A stretch of 14,767 nucleotides of DNA. It comes from an uncultured Alistipes sp. GTDB lineage: Bacteria > Bacteroidota > Bacteroidia > Bacteroidales > Rikenellaceae. Numbering within the stretch: position 1 is the stretch's first letter; every line of letters begins with the position of its first letter. Where the stretch lies: positions 1 to 14,767 of the forward strand of contig CAUDHE010000064.1 in NCBI GenBank assembly GCA_958449275.1. The letters are read 5' to 3'. Both the position numbers and the translations under genes were made by a program. Under the pieces are notes generated by a model. The model saw nothing but the letters and a program-made list of their open reading frames with translations. It made no database searches and was not told where the DNA came from. Shown one piece after another: positions 6,946 to 14,274 of the stretch.

Positions 6946-8054
6946 CGCGTCGCTTTTTCGATTTCACGGCGTAATGCCTCGATATATCCTTTTCCGAATC
7001 GGAGGTCGGGTTCCATGTAGTTGCCCTCTCCCCATTCGTTCCATGACTTGAGGAATGCGATTCTGTCGTGCGGTTCTTTGCGCATTACGACGCTCAATGC
7101 CTGCGCCGCATGTTTGCCGAACAGCTCGGGCGTAGAACCCGTAAGCAGATAGCCCGCTCGGCCGCTTCGGGGAGTATGGTCCCAGTTGGGTATGAGCGTC
7201 GGGTATACTTCGGCCGAAGAATCGACATCGGAAAGGAATCCGGCGTAAAGTTTTTCGTAGCGGTAGGCGTTGGGTACTCCGAAACAGAATGTGGCCAGTT
7301 TGCGAAGCGTGTGCGCGATACGTCCCGTCTTGCGGGCGGTGCGTGCCTCCCACAGTCCGACGGTGTTTACGGCGTCGAATCCCATGTCGAGAAGACGGCG
7401 TATCGTGGCGGAGTTTATGTCCTTGTTTATATGGGCGACGAAATGCACTCCGTCCAGACCGTGCTGTCGGGCCAGGTCGTTCCAACGCGCGATGAGGCGA
7501 TCCGCATGCTTGCAATCGAAGGGGCGATAGATCATGAAAAGCGGTTTCCCGTCGATCTTTATGTAACGTTTGTCCGAGAATGCGGGAAGCAGTGAGCGGA
7601 AATGGGTATCGATATCTTCGTCGCCCGGGTATTCCTGCCTTACCAGCGGGCGTTTGATTACCGAGCCGTCTTTGTTCCAGAACTTCGTGTGCCAGCTCTC
7701 GTTGGCCCAGCATAGACAGAACGGGAAATCGGGTTTCCCCAAGCGCAATACCTCGTCGAAAGGCAATTCCAGTTCGCGTTTTCCGTTGCCGAACCAGTAG
7801 TGGTAGTAACAGAACCCGTATATGCCGGCCTCGGCGGCCAGCTTGGTTTGCTGTTCGCGTACTTGCGGCAGCCGAAGATCGTAATAGCCCAAGTCGGCAG
7901 GTACGCGCGGTTGATAGTGCCCTTTGAACAGAGGTTTGGCTTTTCCGACATTGGTCCATTCGGTGAATCCTTTGCCCCACCATTTGTCGTTGTCGGGCGT
8001 CGGATGATATTGCGGCAGATAAAATGCTATGATACGGGGATTCTCAGATTCCAT
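6942..8054 (-). CDS. WbsX / GH99-like domain protein, polysaccharide biosynthesis
   Basis: A 370-residue cytosolic protein (no signal peptide) of the WbsX family, which is related in fold to glycoside hydrolase family 99 and occurs in O-antigen and capsule clusters. Family marks run the whole length: IAFYLPQYHPTPDNDKWWGK (9-28), FTEWTNVGKAKPLFKGHYQP (30-49), DLGYYDLR (54-61), GIYGFCYYHYWFGNGKRELE (77-96), CLCWANESW (113-121) and the C-terminal SWNEWGEGNYMEPD (337-350), which holds conserved acidic residues. Whether WbsX proteins cut, transfer or only bind glycan is not settled. The start at 8052-8054 overlaps the stop of the upstream FAD enzyme by 11 bases, and its own stop overlaps the glf start. 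Being internal and lacking an export signal, it more probably acts in glycan assembly than in degradation. Confidence 0.9.
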   Translation of the reverse strand: MESENPRIIAFYLPQYHPTPDNDKWWGKGFTEWTNVGKAKPLFKGHYQPRVPADLGYYDLRLPQVREQQTKLAAEAGIYGFCYYHYWFGNGKRELELPFDEVLRLGKPDFPFCLCWANESWHTKFWNKDGSVIKRPLVRQEYPGDEDIDTHFRSLLPAFSDKRYIKIDGKPLFMIYRPFDCKHADRLIARWNDLARQHGLDGVHFVAHINKDINSATIRRLLDMGFDAVNTVGLWEARTARKTGRIAHTLRKLATFCFGVPNAYRYEKLYAGFLSDVDSSAEVYPTLIPNWDHTPRSGRAGYLLTGSTPELFGKHAAQALSVVMRKEPHDRIAFLKSWNEWGEGNYMEPDLRFGKGYIEALRREIEKATR

Positions 8055-9612
8055 GTCTTTGCTGTATGTATCGTTTTATGGCATCGGCCACGCGTTCGCC
8101 GTCGAGGGCTGCCGAGACTATGCCGCCCGCGTAGCCCGCGCCCTCTCCTGCGGGAAACAATCCTTCGAGTTCGGGGTGCATGAGCGAATCGGGGTCGCGA
8201 GGTATGCGCACGGGGGTCGACGTGCGCGACTCCACGCCGACTACTATGGCGTCGGAGGTCAGATAGCCTTTCATCCTGCGGTCGAACGACGATATGCCCT
8301 TGCGCAGCGCCGAAGCGATGAAGGCGGGCATCCATTTGTCGAGCCGCGACGGGGTGAGCCCGGGGATGTAGGATGTGCTCGGCAGCGAGGCCGAGGACCG
8401 TCCCGCCACGAAATCCGACACCCGTTGCGCGGGCGCGATCTGCTTCTCGCCTCCGTTGGCGCGTGCCGCTTCCTCCAGTTGCTGTTGGAATACCAACCCC
8501 GCCAAGGCTCCGTGCCGAAGCGCGAGGTCGGCGTAATCGTCGGGACGTATCTCGGTCACCAGACCCGAGTTGGCCCATCGCGAGTTGCGTCCGCTCGGCG
8601 ACATGCCGTTCACCACCGACTGCGCCGCGTCGGTCATGGCGGGCACGATGAAGCCGCCCGGACACATGCAGAACGAATAGACGCCGCGTCCGTCGATCTG
8701 GTCGACCAGCGAATACGATGCCGCGGGCAGATATTCGTCGCGGTGGGGTGTATGGTATTGTATGGAGTCTATAAGGCTCTGCGGATGCTCGATGCGCACG
8801 CCCATGGCGAAAGGTTTCGCTTCGAGACGCACGCCGCAGCGGTCGAGAGTGTAGTAGATGTCCTTGGCCGAGTGGCCCGTGGCGAGCACCACGGCCGCGC
8901 CCTCTATCGTGTTGCCGTTGGCCGTCACGCCGCGCAGACGGCCGCGTTCGATCTTGAATCCCGTGACCTTGCATCCGAAGTGTATCTCGCCGCCAGCCGT
9001 GGTGATGGTACGACATATGTTGCTTATGATGCGCGGCAGACGGTCGGTCCCGATGTGAGGATGAGCCTCGAAAAGAATCTCGGGCGTCGCGCCGTGGAAC
9101 ACGAGTGTTTGCAGCGCCTTGTTGTAATCGCCGCGTTTCTTGCTGCGAGTGAACAGTTTGCCGTCCGAGAAGGTGCCCGCGCCTCCCTCGCCGAAAGCGT
9201 AGTTCGAATCGGGGTCGATGTCGAGATTGCGGTTTATAAGGGCTATGTCCTGCTTGCGAGGCAGCACTTTCTTGCCGCGTTCGAGCAGGATGGGTTTGAA
9301 TCCCAGCTCGATGAGACGAAGCGAGGCGAAGAGTCCCGCGGGTCCCGAACCGACCACCACCACTTCGGTCGCGCGGCTGACGTCGGGATAGTCGAAGCGT
9401 ACGGGCGACGGTTGCGGTTCGCGATCGACGAACACCTCCAGCGTAAGGTTGACCTTCACGGGGCTGCGTCGCGCGTCGATGGACCTCTTCAGTACGCGCA
9501 CCAGAGCCACATCGTCGCGTTTGACGCCCAACGTGCGTGCGGCGAGCGAAGTGTAATGCTCCGCATCGGCGGCTTGCTTCGGCGGGAGTACGAGAGTTAC
9601 GGTTTTAGGCAT
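8044..9612 (-). CDS. FAD-dependent oxidoreductase (COG2509 type)
   Basis: A 522-residue flavoprotein. An N-terminal domain of about 80 residues (PKTVTLVLPPKQAADAEHY onward), typical of this group, precedes the Rossmann FAD site VVVVGSGPAGLFASLRLIEL (84-103), with the ribose-binding acidic residue in LLERG (109-113). The family motif NYAFGEGGAGTFSDGKL lies at 137-153, then GHSAKDIYY, CMCPGGFIVPA, and near the end GLFPAGEGAGYAGGIVSAA, which closes the flavin pocket. The substrate is unknown for the family. I chose the ATG at 9610-9612 because the conserved N-terminus begins there; the longer frame to 9777 covers the promoter box at 9734-9741. First gene of the four-gene operon, overlapping the WbsX gene by 11 bases. 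The 212 bases up to the tRNA hold only divergent promoters. Confidence 0.9.
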   Translation of the reverse strand: MPKTVTLVLPPKQAADAEHYTSLAARTLGVKRDDVALVRVLKRSIDARRSPVKVNLTLEVFVDREPQPSPVRFDYPDVSRATEVVVVGSGPAGLFASLRLIELGFKPILLERGKKVLPRKQDIALINRNLDIDPDSNYAFGEGGAGTFSDGKLFTRSKKRGDYNKALQTLVFHGATPEILFEAHPHIGTDRLPRIISNICRTITTAGGEIHFGCKVTGFKIERGRLRGVTANGNTIEGAAVVLATGHSAKDIYYTLDRCGVRLEAKPFAMGVRIEHPQSLIDSIQYHTPHRDEYLPAASYSLVDQIDGRGVYSFCMCPGGFIVPAMTDAAQSVVNGMSPSGRNSRWANSGLVTEIRPDDYADLALRHGALAGLVFQQQLEEAARANGGEKQIAPAQRVSDFVAGRSSASLPSTSYIPGLTPSRLDKWMPAFIASALRKGISSFDRRMKGYLTSDAIVVGVESRTSTPVRIPRDPDSLMHPELEGLFPAGEGAGYAGGIVSAALDGERVADAIKRYIQQRHGI

Positions 9613-9733
9613 AACGGGGTTGTTTGGGGGCGATGGCCGTTCGATGTCTCGGCGTCGTGCTGCGGACGGCGACATGCGGTCCTGCGCGGCGGCGTATGTT
9701 GCATCGAACATCCGATCGCATATTTTGTAGATA

Positions 9734-9741
9734 CAAAAGTA
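9734..9741 (-). promoter_or_regulatory. -7 promoter box of the FAD oxidoreductase/WbsX/glf/DUF4422 operon
   Basis: On the minus strand it reads TACTTTTG, fitting TAnnTTTG, with transcription expected near 9727 and a leader of about 115 bases. The upstream side is very A/T-rich (eight consecutive A at 9745-9752 on the plus strand), but no clear -33 TTTG is seen at the expected spacing. Confidence 0.5.
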
Positions 9742-9804
9742 GCCAAAAAAAAGTAAATACCTAAAAATTCGTATCACCGCCTCGCGGCTTAATGATAATT
9801 TTAT

Positions 9805-9812
9805 TACCTTTG
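9805..9812 (+). promoter_or_regulatory. -7 promoter box of the tRNA-Leu gene
   Basis: TACCTTTG fits TAnnTTTG and ends 12 bases before the mature tRNA 5' end, giving a very short precursor leader. The -33 element is not obvious. Confidence 0.6.
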
Positions 9813-9824
9813 CAAAGCGTTTTT

Positions 9825-9906
9825 GCGGATATGGTGTAATTGGTAGCCACGTCAGACTTAGGATCTGATGCCGAGAGGCGTGGGGGTTCGAGTCCCTTTA
9901 TCCGCA
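9825..9906 (+). tRNA. tRNA-Leu (anticodon TAG)
   Basis: An 82-base cloverleaf: acceptor GCGGATA (9825-9831) pairs with TATCCGC (9899-9905), discriminator A at 9906. The anticodon stem TCAGA/TCTGA (9852-9856, 9864-9868) encloses loop CTTAGGA with anticodon TAG at 9859-9861, reading CUN leucine codons. A variable arm of 13 bases with a GCC/GGC stem (9870-9879) marks it as class II. The T-loop is TTCGAGT (9887-9893). The T-stem has two G-T pairs. The CCA end is not encoded. Confidence 0.97.
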
Positions 9907-9912
9907 CTTTCT

Positions 9913-9938
9913 AAGTCTCCCGAGGGAGACTTTTTTTT
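9913..9938 (+). terminator. Intrinsic terminator of tRNA-Leu
   Basis: The stem AAGTCTCC (9913-9920) pairs with GGAGACTT (9925-9932) around a CGAG loop and runs into eight T (9931-9938). It starts 7 bases beyond the tRNA discriminator base and separates the tRNA from the B12 operon. Confidence 0.92.
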
Positions 9939-10007
9939 GTGGCGTGCCGAAAATTCCGCAGAGTCGAATAAAAACGGAAAATGGCAGGTAATCTGAAGTA
10001 AAAATGT

Positions 10008-10015
10008 TATCTTTG
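10008..10015 (+). promoter_or_regulatory. -7 promoter box of the cobalamin riboswitch/btuG/btuB transcript
   Basis: TATCTTTG, a perfect match to TAnnTTTG, lies about 15-20 bases upstream of the riboswitch aptamer, putting the transcription start near 10022. No TTTG is present at the -33 position, so the upstream element is weak or divergent. Confidence 0.7.
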
Positions 10016-10029
10016 CGGCAGTTGAGTTT

Positions 10030-10192
10030 CCTCAGGCGGTACGCCCGTCTCGGAATTAAAAGGGAATACCGGTGAGAATCCGGAGCTGTACCTGCAGCTG
10101 TAAGTCCCCGTTGATGTTTGTCGCACTTTGGCCATTGGTAATACGATACCGAGAAGGCGCGGCGGACGGGACGAGCCAGAAGACCTGCTCGA
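10030..10192 (+). promoter_or_regulatory. Cobalamin (vitamin B12) riboswitch aptamer
   Basis: The conserved core is readable in order: AAAAGGGAATACCGGTGAGA with ATCCGG closing its stem, GCTG...CAGCTGTAAGTCC, GCCATTGGT...ACCGAGAAGGC, and the B12 box AGCCAGAAGACCTGCT at 10174-10189. A long-range helix CCCGTC (10044-10049) with GACGGG (10165-10170) and a possible CAGG (10033-10036)/CCTG (10184-10187) closing helix support the fold. It binds adenosyl- or related cobalamin and lowers expression of the downstream uptake genes when B12 is plentiful. The boundaries are approximate. The 487 bases between the tRNA and btuG are filled by the tRNA terminator, this promoter, this element and its expression platform; no gene lies there. 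Confidence 0.93.
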
Positions 10193-10212
10193 CCGGATGT
10201 GATCGAGCGGCC

Positions 10213-10276
10213 ACGGGTAATTGGCGTTTTGTCGAGTCGGAACAGGCTTGTTCCATTGAGATCGACCCGTATTTTT
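10213..10276 (+). promoter_or_regulatory. Riboswitch expression platform: nested hairpin ending in a short T-run
   Basis: ACGGGT (10213-10218) can pair with ACCCGT (10265-10270), enclosing GTCGA/TCGAC (10231-10235, 10262-10266) and GGAACA/TGTTCC (10239-10244, 10249-10254). The outermost and next helices share bases and so compete. Five T follow (10272-10276). A rival helix GCTCGA (10187-10192) with TCGAGC (10203-10208) would consume the end of the B12 box. These are hand pairings, not computed folds. Confidence 0.45.
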
Positions 10277-10287
10277 GACGATAATTT

Positions 10288-10328
10288 ATCCGTTCGTTGC
10301 GATCCCGTCGCGAGGAACGGATTTTTTT
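10288..10328 (+). terminator. Intrinsic terminator between riboswitch and btuG
   Basis: A long stem: ATCCGTTC (10288-10295) with GAACGGAT (10315-10322), then opposed G residues, then TTGCGA (10297-10302) with TCGCGA (10308-10313), loop TCCCG, followed by seven T (10322-10328). It lies 65 bases before the btuG ATG with no coding sequence ahead of it, so it is most simply the off-state of the riboswitch, that is, transcriptional attenuation. Confidence 0.8.
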
Positions 10329-10393
10329 GTTGTCCGTCGCGGTAGCGGCCTTCGGCCGTGCGATTCGGGCGTTTATCCAGTAAAACGGAGAAA

Positions 10394-11461
10394 ATGATAA
10401 AAACATTGCAATATAGGTTATTCGTCTTCCTGGCGGTCATGTCTGCGACGGGCTGCATGAATTGGGACTACGGCGATGAGGAGGATTTTTCGGCTTCGGG
10501 CGCCGGTCTGTTCATTACCAACGAGGGTAATTTCCAGTACGGCAACGCCACCTTGTCGTATTACGATCCTGCGTCCATGACTGTCGAGAATGAAATTTTC
10601 CGCCGCGCCAACGGCTTCAAGCTCGGCGACGTCGCGCAGTCGATGACCGTTCGCAACGGTGTGGGATGGGTGGTTGTGAACAATTCGCACGTCATCTTCG
10701 CCATCGATCTCGATACTTTTCGCGAGATCGGCCGCATCACCGACCTGACCTCTCCGCGATACATCCATTTCCTGAGCGATGACAAGGCCTACGTCACCCA
10801 GTTGTGGGACAACCGTATCTTCATCGTCAATCCCAAGCGCTACGAAATCACGGGATATATAGAGTGTCCCGACATGACTATGGAGAGCGGGTCGACCGAG
10901 CAGATGGTGCAATACGGCAAATACGTTTACGTGAACTGCTGGTCGTACCAGAACCGTATTCTTAAGATCGACACCGACACCGATACCGTGGTCGACGAAC
11001 TCAAGGTCGGCATCCAGCCCACGTCGCTGGCTATGGACTGCAACAACAAGATGTGGACGGTCACCGACGGCGGTTACGAGGGTTCTCCCTACGGTCACGA
11101 GGCTCCCTCGCTCTACTGCATCGACGCCGCGACGTTCACCATAGAGAAGCAGTTCAAATTCAAGATGGGCGATGCGCCCTCGGAGGTGCAGTTGAACGGC
11201 AGCGGCGACAAGCTCTATTGGATCAACGACGACGTGTGGCAGATGGACGTCACGTCCGACCGCATACCCGTGCGTCCGTTTCTGGAGTTCCGCGACACCA
11301 AATATTACGGTTTGACGGTCGATCCCGTGCGCGGCGACGTCTATGTGGCCGATGCCGTCGACTACCAGCAGCAGGGGCTGGTCTATCGCTATTCGTCGGA
11401 TGGCAGTCTGATAGATCAGTTCTATGTGGGCATAATCCCCGGCGCTTTCTGCTGGAAATAA
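10394..11461 (+). CDS. btuG: BtuG-like surface cobalamin-binding beta-propeller lipoprotein
   Basis: A 355-residue lipoprotein. The signal peptide MIKTLQYRLFVFLAVM is followed by lipobox SATGC with Cys21, then MNWDYGDEEDF, whose acidic residues fit surface export. The body is a series of propeller-blade repeats, for example VVVNNSHVIFAIDLDTFREI, IFIVNPKRYEITGYIEC, YQNRILKIDTDTDTVVDELK, PSLYCIDAATFTIEKQFKF and DVYVADAVDYQQQGLVYRYS, as in YncE/DUF5074-like seven-bladed folds. BtuG proteins of Bacteroides are such propellers, bind cobalamin very tightly on the cell surface and hand it to BtuB. Here the riboswitch upstream and btuB 12 bases downstream give strong context. The ATG at 10394, preceded by GGAG, begins the signal peptide; an ATG at 10358 in frame would add twelve non-signal residues. 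Confidence 0.88.
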   Translation: MIKTLQYRLFVFLAVMSATGCMNWDYGDEEDFSASGAGLFITNEGNFQYGNATLSYYDPASMTVENEIFRRANGFKLGDVAQSMTVRNGVGWVVVNNSHVIFAIDLDTFREIGRITDLTSPRYIHFLSDDKAYVTQLWDNRIFIVNPKRYEITGYIECPDMTMESGSTEQMVQYGKYVYVNCWSYQNRILKIDTDTDTVVDELKVGIQPTSLAMDCNNKMWTVTDGGYEGSPYGHEAPSLYCIDAATFTIEKQFKFKMGDAPSEVQLNGSGDKLYWINDDVWQMDVTSDRIPVRPFLEFRDTKYYGLTVDPVRGDVYVADAVDYQQQGLVYRYSSDGSLIDQFYVGIIPGAFCWK

Positions 11462-11473
11462 CGAAGGACGATC

Positions 11474-13552
11474 ATGAAAAGAAATTTCATAACGATGCTT
11501 TTCGTTCTGCTGATCGCGACGATGTCGGCGGCGCAGGAGAAAAATATGGAAGCGGCATCCGACGATCGGATCGGCCGAGTGCTCCGTATCCCCGAAGTTA
11601 CGGTCGTAGGGCGGCGTTCCATCAAAGAGATCGGCGTGCAGAGAACTGATTTCGATTCTGTGGCGCTCAAGGAGAATATCGCTCTGTCGATGGCCGACGT
11701 GTTGACCTTCAATTCTTCGATTTTCGTCAAACAGTACGGCCGTGCGACCCTCTCCACGGTGGCGTTCCGCGGCACCTCGCCCTCGCATACGCAGGTGACG
11801 TGGAACGGCATGCGCATCAACAACCCGATGCTGGGCATGACCGACTTTTCGATGATTCCGTCCTATTTTATCGACGACGCTTCGCTGCTGCACGGCACCT
11901 CGTCGGTGAATGAAACGGGCGGCGGTTTGGGCGGTGCGGTGAAACTGGCGACCAAGCCCGCCGCGGCCGACGGATTCGGCCTGCAATATATTCAAGGTGT
12001 CGGGTCGTTCGGCACTTTCGACGAATTTCTGCGTCTGACATACGGCGACGACCATTGGCAGCTGTCGACCCGCGCGGTATGCTCCTCGTCGCCCAACGAC
12101 TACAAATACCGTAACCGCGACAAGAAGGAGAATATATACGACGAGGATATGAATATCGTCGGGCAATATTACCCTACGGAGCGCAACCGCAGCGGCGCGT
12201 TCCGAGATCTGCATCTGTTGCAGGAGGTTTACTACAATACGGGGCGGGGCGATCGTTTCGGATTGAACGCGTGGTATATCGATTCCGACCGCGAGCTGCC
12301 TGTGCTGACCACCGACTATGCTTCCGACATATCGTTCGAGAACCGCCAGCGCGAGGAGACCTTCCGCGGCGTGGTGTCGTGGGACCGCCTGCGCAGCGAC
12401 CTGAAGATCGCCGTCAAGGCGGGCTACGTCCACACGTGGATGGCTTACGACTACAAACGCGACGTGGGTAACGGCACTATGGCTTCGATGACCCGCTCGC
12501 GCAGCAAGATAAATACGTTCTACGGGCAGGCAGACGGCGAGTACTACATCGGCCGCAAGTGGCTCTTCACGGCGAGCCTTGCGGCATATCAGCATCTGGT
12601 CGAAAGCGCCGACAAGAACATCATAAAGCAGGACGGCAATACGGCGATCGTGGGCTACGACAAAGGGCGTGTCGAGCTTTCGGGCAGCGTCTCGGCCAAA
12701 TGGCGGCCGGCCGACCGCTTCGGCATGTCGCTGGTCTTGCGCGAGGAGATGTACGGCACCGATCGGGCGCCACTCATTCCTGCGTTTTTCATGGACGGAG
12801 TGATCTCCGAGCGTGGCAATGTCGTAGCCAAAACATCGGTCTCGCGCAACTTCCGATTCCCGACGCTCAACGACCTCTATTTCCTTCCCGGCGGCAATCC
12901 CGACCTGCGGAAGGAGAACGGCTGGACCTACGATGCGGGGTTGTCGTTCGCCGCGGGCAAGGCCGAACGATATTCGCTGAGCGGCTCTGTCACGTGGTTC
13001 GACTCGCATGTCGACGACTGGATCATCTGGCTGCCGACGACCAAAGGATTCTTCTCGCCGCGCAACCTCAAGAAAGTACATGCCTACGGCGTGGAGTTGC
13101 AGGCGAATCTTACCGTAGCATTGGCGCGGGATTGGAAACTCGATCTCGACGGCAACTATTCGTGGACGCCGTCCGTCAACGAGGGTGAACCGATGACCCC
13201 TGCCGATCGGTCGGTCGGAAAACAGTTGCCGTACGTACCGCGACACTCGGCGACGGCGACCGGACGCCTTTCGTGGCGCACGTGGTCGCTGTTTTACAAA
13301 TGGTGCTGGTACAGCCGACGCCATACCATGTCGAGCAACGACATGACGCTGACGGGCTATCTGCCGCCATACTTCATGAGCAACGTCACACTCGAAAAGG
13401 GATTTTCGCTTCCGTGGGCCGATCTGTCGCTGAAGGGTGCCGTCAACAATCTTTTCGACGAGGAGTATCTTTCGGTGTTGTCGCGTCCCATGCCCGGAAT
13501 CAATTTCGAGATTTTCATAGGCATAACCCCGAAGTGGGGCCGTAGAAAGTAA
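11474..13552 (+). CDS. btuB: TonB-dependent outer-membrane cobalamin transporter BtuB
   Basis: A 692-residue outer-membrane receptor. The signal peptide covers about residues 1-20 (cleavage near SAA/QEKN). A TonB-box-like EVTVVG sits at 41-46. The plug spans about 60-165 with VAFRGTSPSHTQVTWNGMRI (96-115), HGTSSVNETGGGLGGAVKL (140-158). The rest is a 22-strand barrel by family, with the TBDT signature FRFPTLNDLYFLPGGNPDLR in the C-terminal half and NNLFDEEYLSVLSRPMPG near the end. There is no N-terminal carboxypeptidase-like extension, so it is BtuB-sized and not SusC-like. B12 as substrate is inferred from the riboswitch and btuG. Oddity: the chain ends PKWGRRK instead of an aromatic residue; Trp four residues from the end may serve. 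It is cotranscribed with btuG. Confidence 0.9.
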   Translation: MKRNFITMLFVLLIATMSAAQEKNMEAASDDRIGRVLRIPEVTVVGRRSIKEIGVQRTDFDSVALKENIALSMADVLTFNSSIFVKQYGRATLSTVAFRGTSPSHTQVTWNGMRINNPMLGMTDFSMIPSYFIDDASLLHGTSSVNETGGGLGGAVKLATKPAAADGFGLQYIQGVGSFGTFDEFLRLTYGDDHWQLSTRAVCSSSPNDYKYRNRDKKENIYDEDMNIVGQYYPTERNRSGAFRDLHLLQEVYYNTGRGDRFGLNAWYIDSDRELPVLTTDYASDISFENRQREETFRGVVSWDRLRSDLKIAVKAGYVHTWMAYDYKRDVGNGTMASMTRSRSKINTFYGQADGEYYIGRKWLFTASLAAYQHLVESADKNIIKQDGNTAIVGYDKGRVELSGSVSAKWRPADRFGMSLVLREEMYGTDRAPLIPAFFMDGVISERGNVVAKTSVSRNFRFPTLNDLYFLPGGNPDLRKENGWTYDAGLSFAAGKAERYSLSGSVTWFDSHVDDWIIWLPTTKGFFSPRNLKKVHAYGVELQANLTVALARDWKLDLDGNYSWTPSVNEGEPMTPADRSVGKQLPYVPRHSATATGRLSWRTWSLFYKWCWYSRRHTMSSNDMTLTGYLPPYFMSNVTLEKGFSLPWADLSLKGAVNNLFDEEYLSVLSRPMPGINFEIFIGITPKWGRRK

Positions 13553-13655
13553 TTGCCGAGCCTTTGCACACCGACAATCTCATCCCGTCGGCAGCGCGCG
13601 ACATGCCCTTAGGACGTTCGGGGTGGCGTTCGGCCTGCAATGTCGCCGTGTGTTA

Positions 13656-13676
13656 CGCGTGCGGCTTCGGCCGACG
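13656..13676. terminator. Weak hairpin between convergent btuB and the phosphoesterase gene
   Basis: CGGC-TTCG-GCCG (13662-13673), a stable UUCG-type tetraloop hairpin, can be extended by CGT/ACG around a bulged G. No T-run follows on either strand. The 150 bases from 13553 to 13702 hold no gene and no better terminator that I can see. Confidence 0.3.
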
Positions 13677-13702
13677 TGAATGACGCGGATGGCGGGGCCG
13701 AA

Positions 13703-14206
13703 TCATCTGTCGGCTCGTCGCGGCCATTCGCCGATCTCCATGTCGCGGATGTCGTCGCCGTCGATGGTGAAACGCACTGCCGTGCGCACCTTGTGGAATC
13801 CGTATTCGCCCGCCGCGCCGGGGTTTATGTGCAGCAGCGAGCAGGCGGGGTCGTACATGACTTTGAGTATATGCGAATGCCCCGCGACGAATATGTCGGG
13901 CCGCACGCTCCGTATCATTTCGACGGCCTGCGGCGAGTAGTGGCGCGGATAGCCTCCGATGTGCGTCATGAGCACCCGTTTATTTTCGCATTCGAAGCAC
14001 GCGAACTCTTTGTAGACGCGACGCGTCGTGCCGCCGTCGATATTGCCGTAAACGCCGCGCAGCGGTTTGAATGCGGCGATTCGGTCGGCGAGTTCGAGCG
14101 AGCCGAAATCGCCTGCGTGCCATATTTCATCCACGTCTTGCAGGAATCTGCGCAGCGTGTCGTCGAATGTGCCGTGAGTGTCCGAGATTATTCCTATTCT
14201 TTTCAT
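13703..14206 (-). CDS. YfcE/MJ0936-family metallophosphoesterase
   Basis: A 167-residue cytosolic calcineurin-like phosphoesterase. All metal-binding motifs are present: ISDTHG with Asp9 and His11, HAGDFG with Asp33, VYGNIDG with Asn55, MTHIGG with His82, and AGHSHI with His110 and His112, followed by the family's HINPGAAG. YfcE-type enzymes hydrolyse model phosphodiesters with two divalent metals, and the natural substrate is generally unknown; the same holds here. In many Bacteroidota it is annotated only as a metallophosphatase family protein. The ATG at 14204-14206 starts the first beta strand. Its promoter box lies only about 17 bases upstream, so the leader is very short. It is convergent with btuB. 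Confidence 0.93.
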   Translation of the reverse strand: MKRIGIISDTHGTFDDTLRRFLQDVDEIWHAGDFGSLELADRIAAFKPLRGVYGNIDGGTTRRVYKEFACFECENKRVLMTHIGGYPRHYSPQAVEMIRSVRPDIFVAGHSHILKVMYDPACSLLHINPGAAGEYGFHKVRTAVRFTIDGDDIRDMEIGEWPRRADR

Positions 14207-14222
14207 GGAGAGTATTTGCCTG

Positions 14223-14255
14223 CAAAGATAGTGGAATTATCAAGTCGGCGACAAT
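14223..14255 (-). promoter_or_regulatory. Promoter of the metallophosphoesterase gene
   Basis: On the minus strand the -7 box TATCTTTG is at 14223-14230, and a -33-like ATTG is at 14252-14255 with a 21-base spacer. Transcription should begin near 14216, only about 10 bases before the ATG, so the mRNA is nearly leaderless. Confidence 0.75.
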
Positions 14256-14274
14256 GATGTTCCGACAAAGATTT

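Noticed and set aside
9745..9752. Eight-A run upstream of the FAD oxidoreductase as a phase-variable promoter tract
   Set aside because: It lies between the -7 box and the expected -33 position, so length change could alter spacing, but A/T runs of this length are common in such promoters and nothing else supports a switch.
8029..9756. Plus-strand open frame of 575 codons opposite the FAD oxidoreductase
   Set aside because: It mirrors a real flavoprotein with clear motifs; the composition is low in structure and there is no family resemblance.
10418..13324. Very long open frame (968 codons) on the minus strand across btuG and btuB
   Set aside because: It is antisense to two well-recognised genes. 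The translation is rich in Arg, His and Val with no domain or signal, as expected for the antisense of GC-rich coding DNA.
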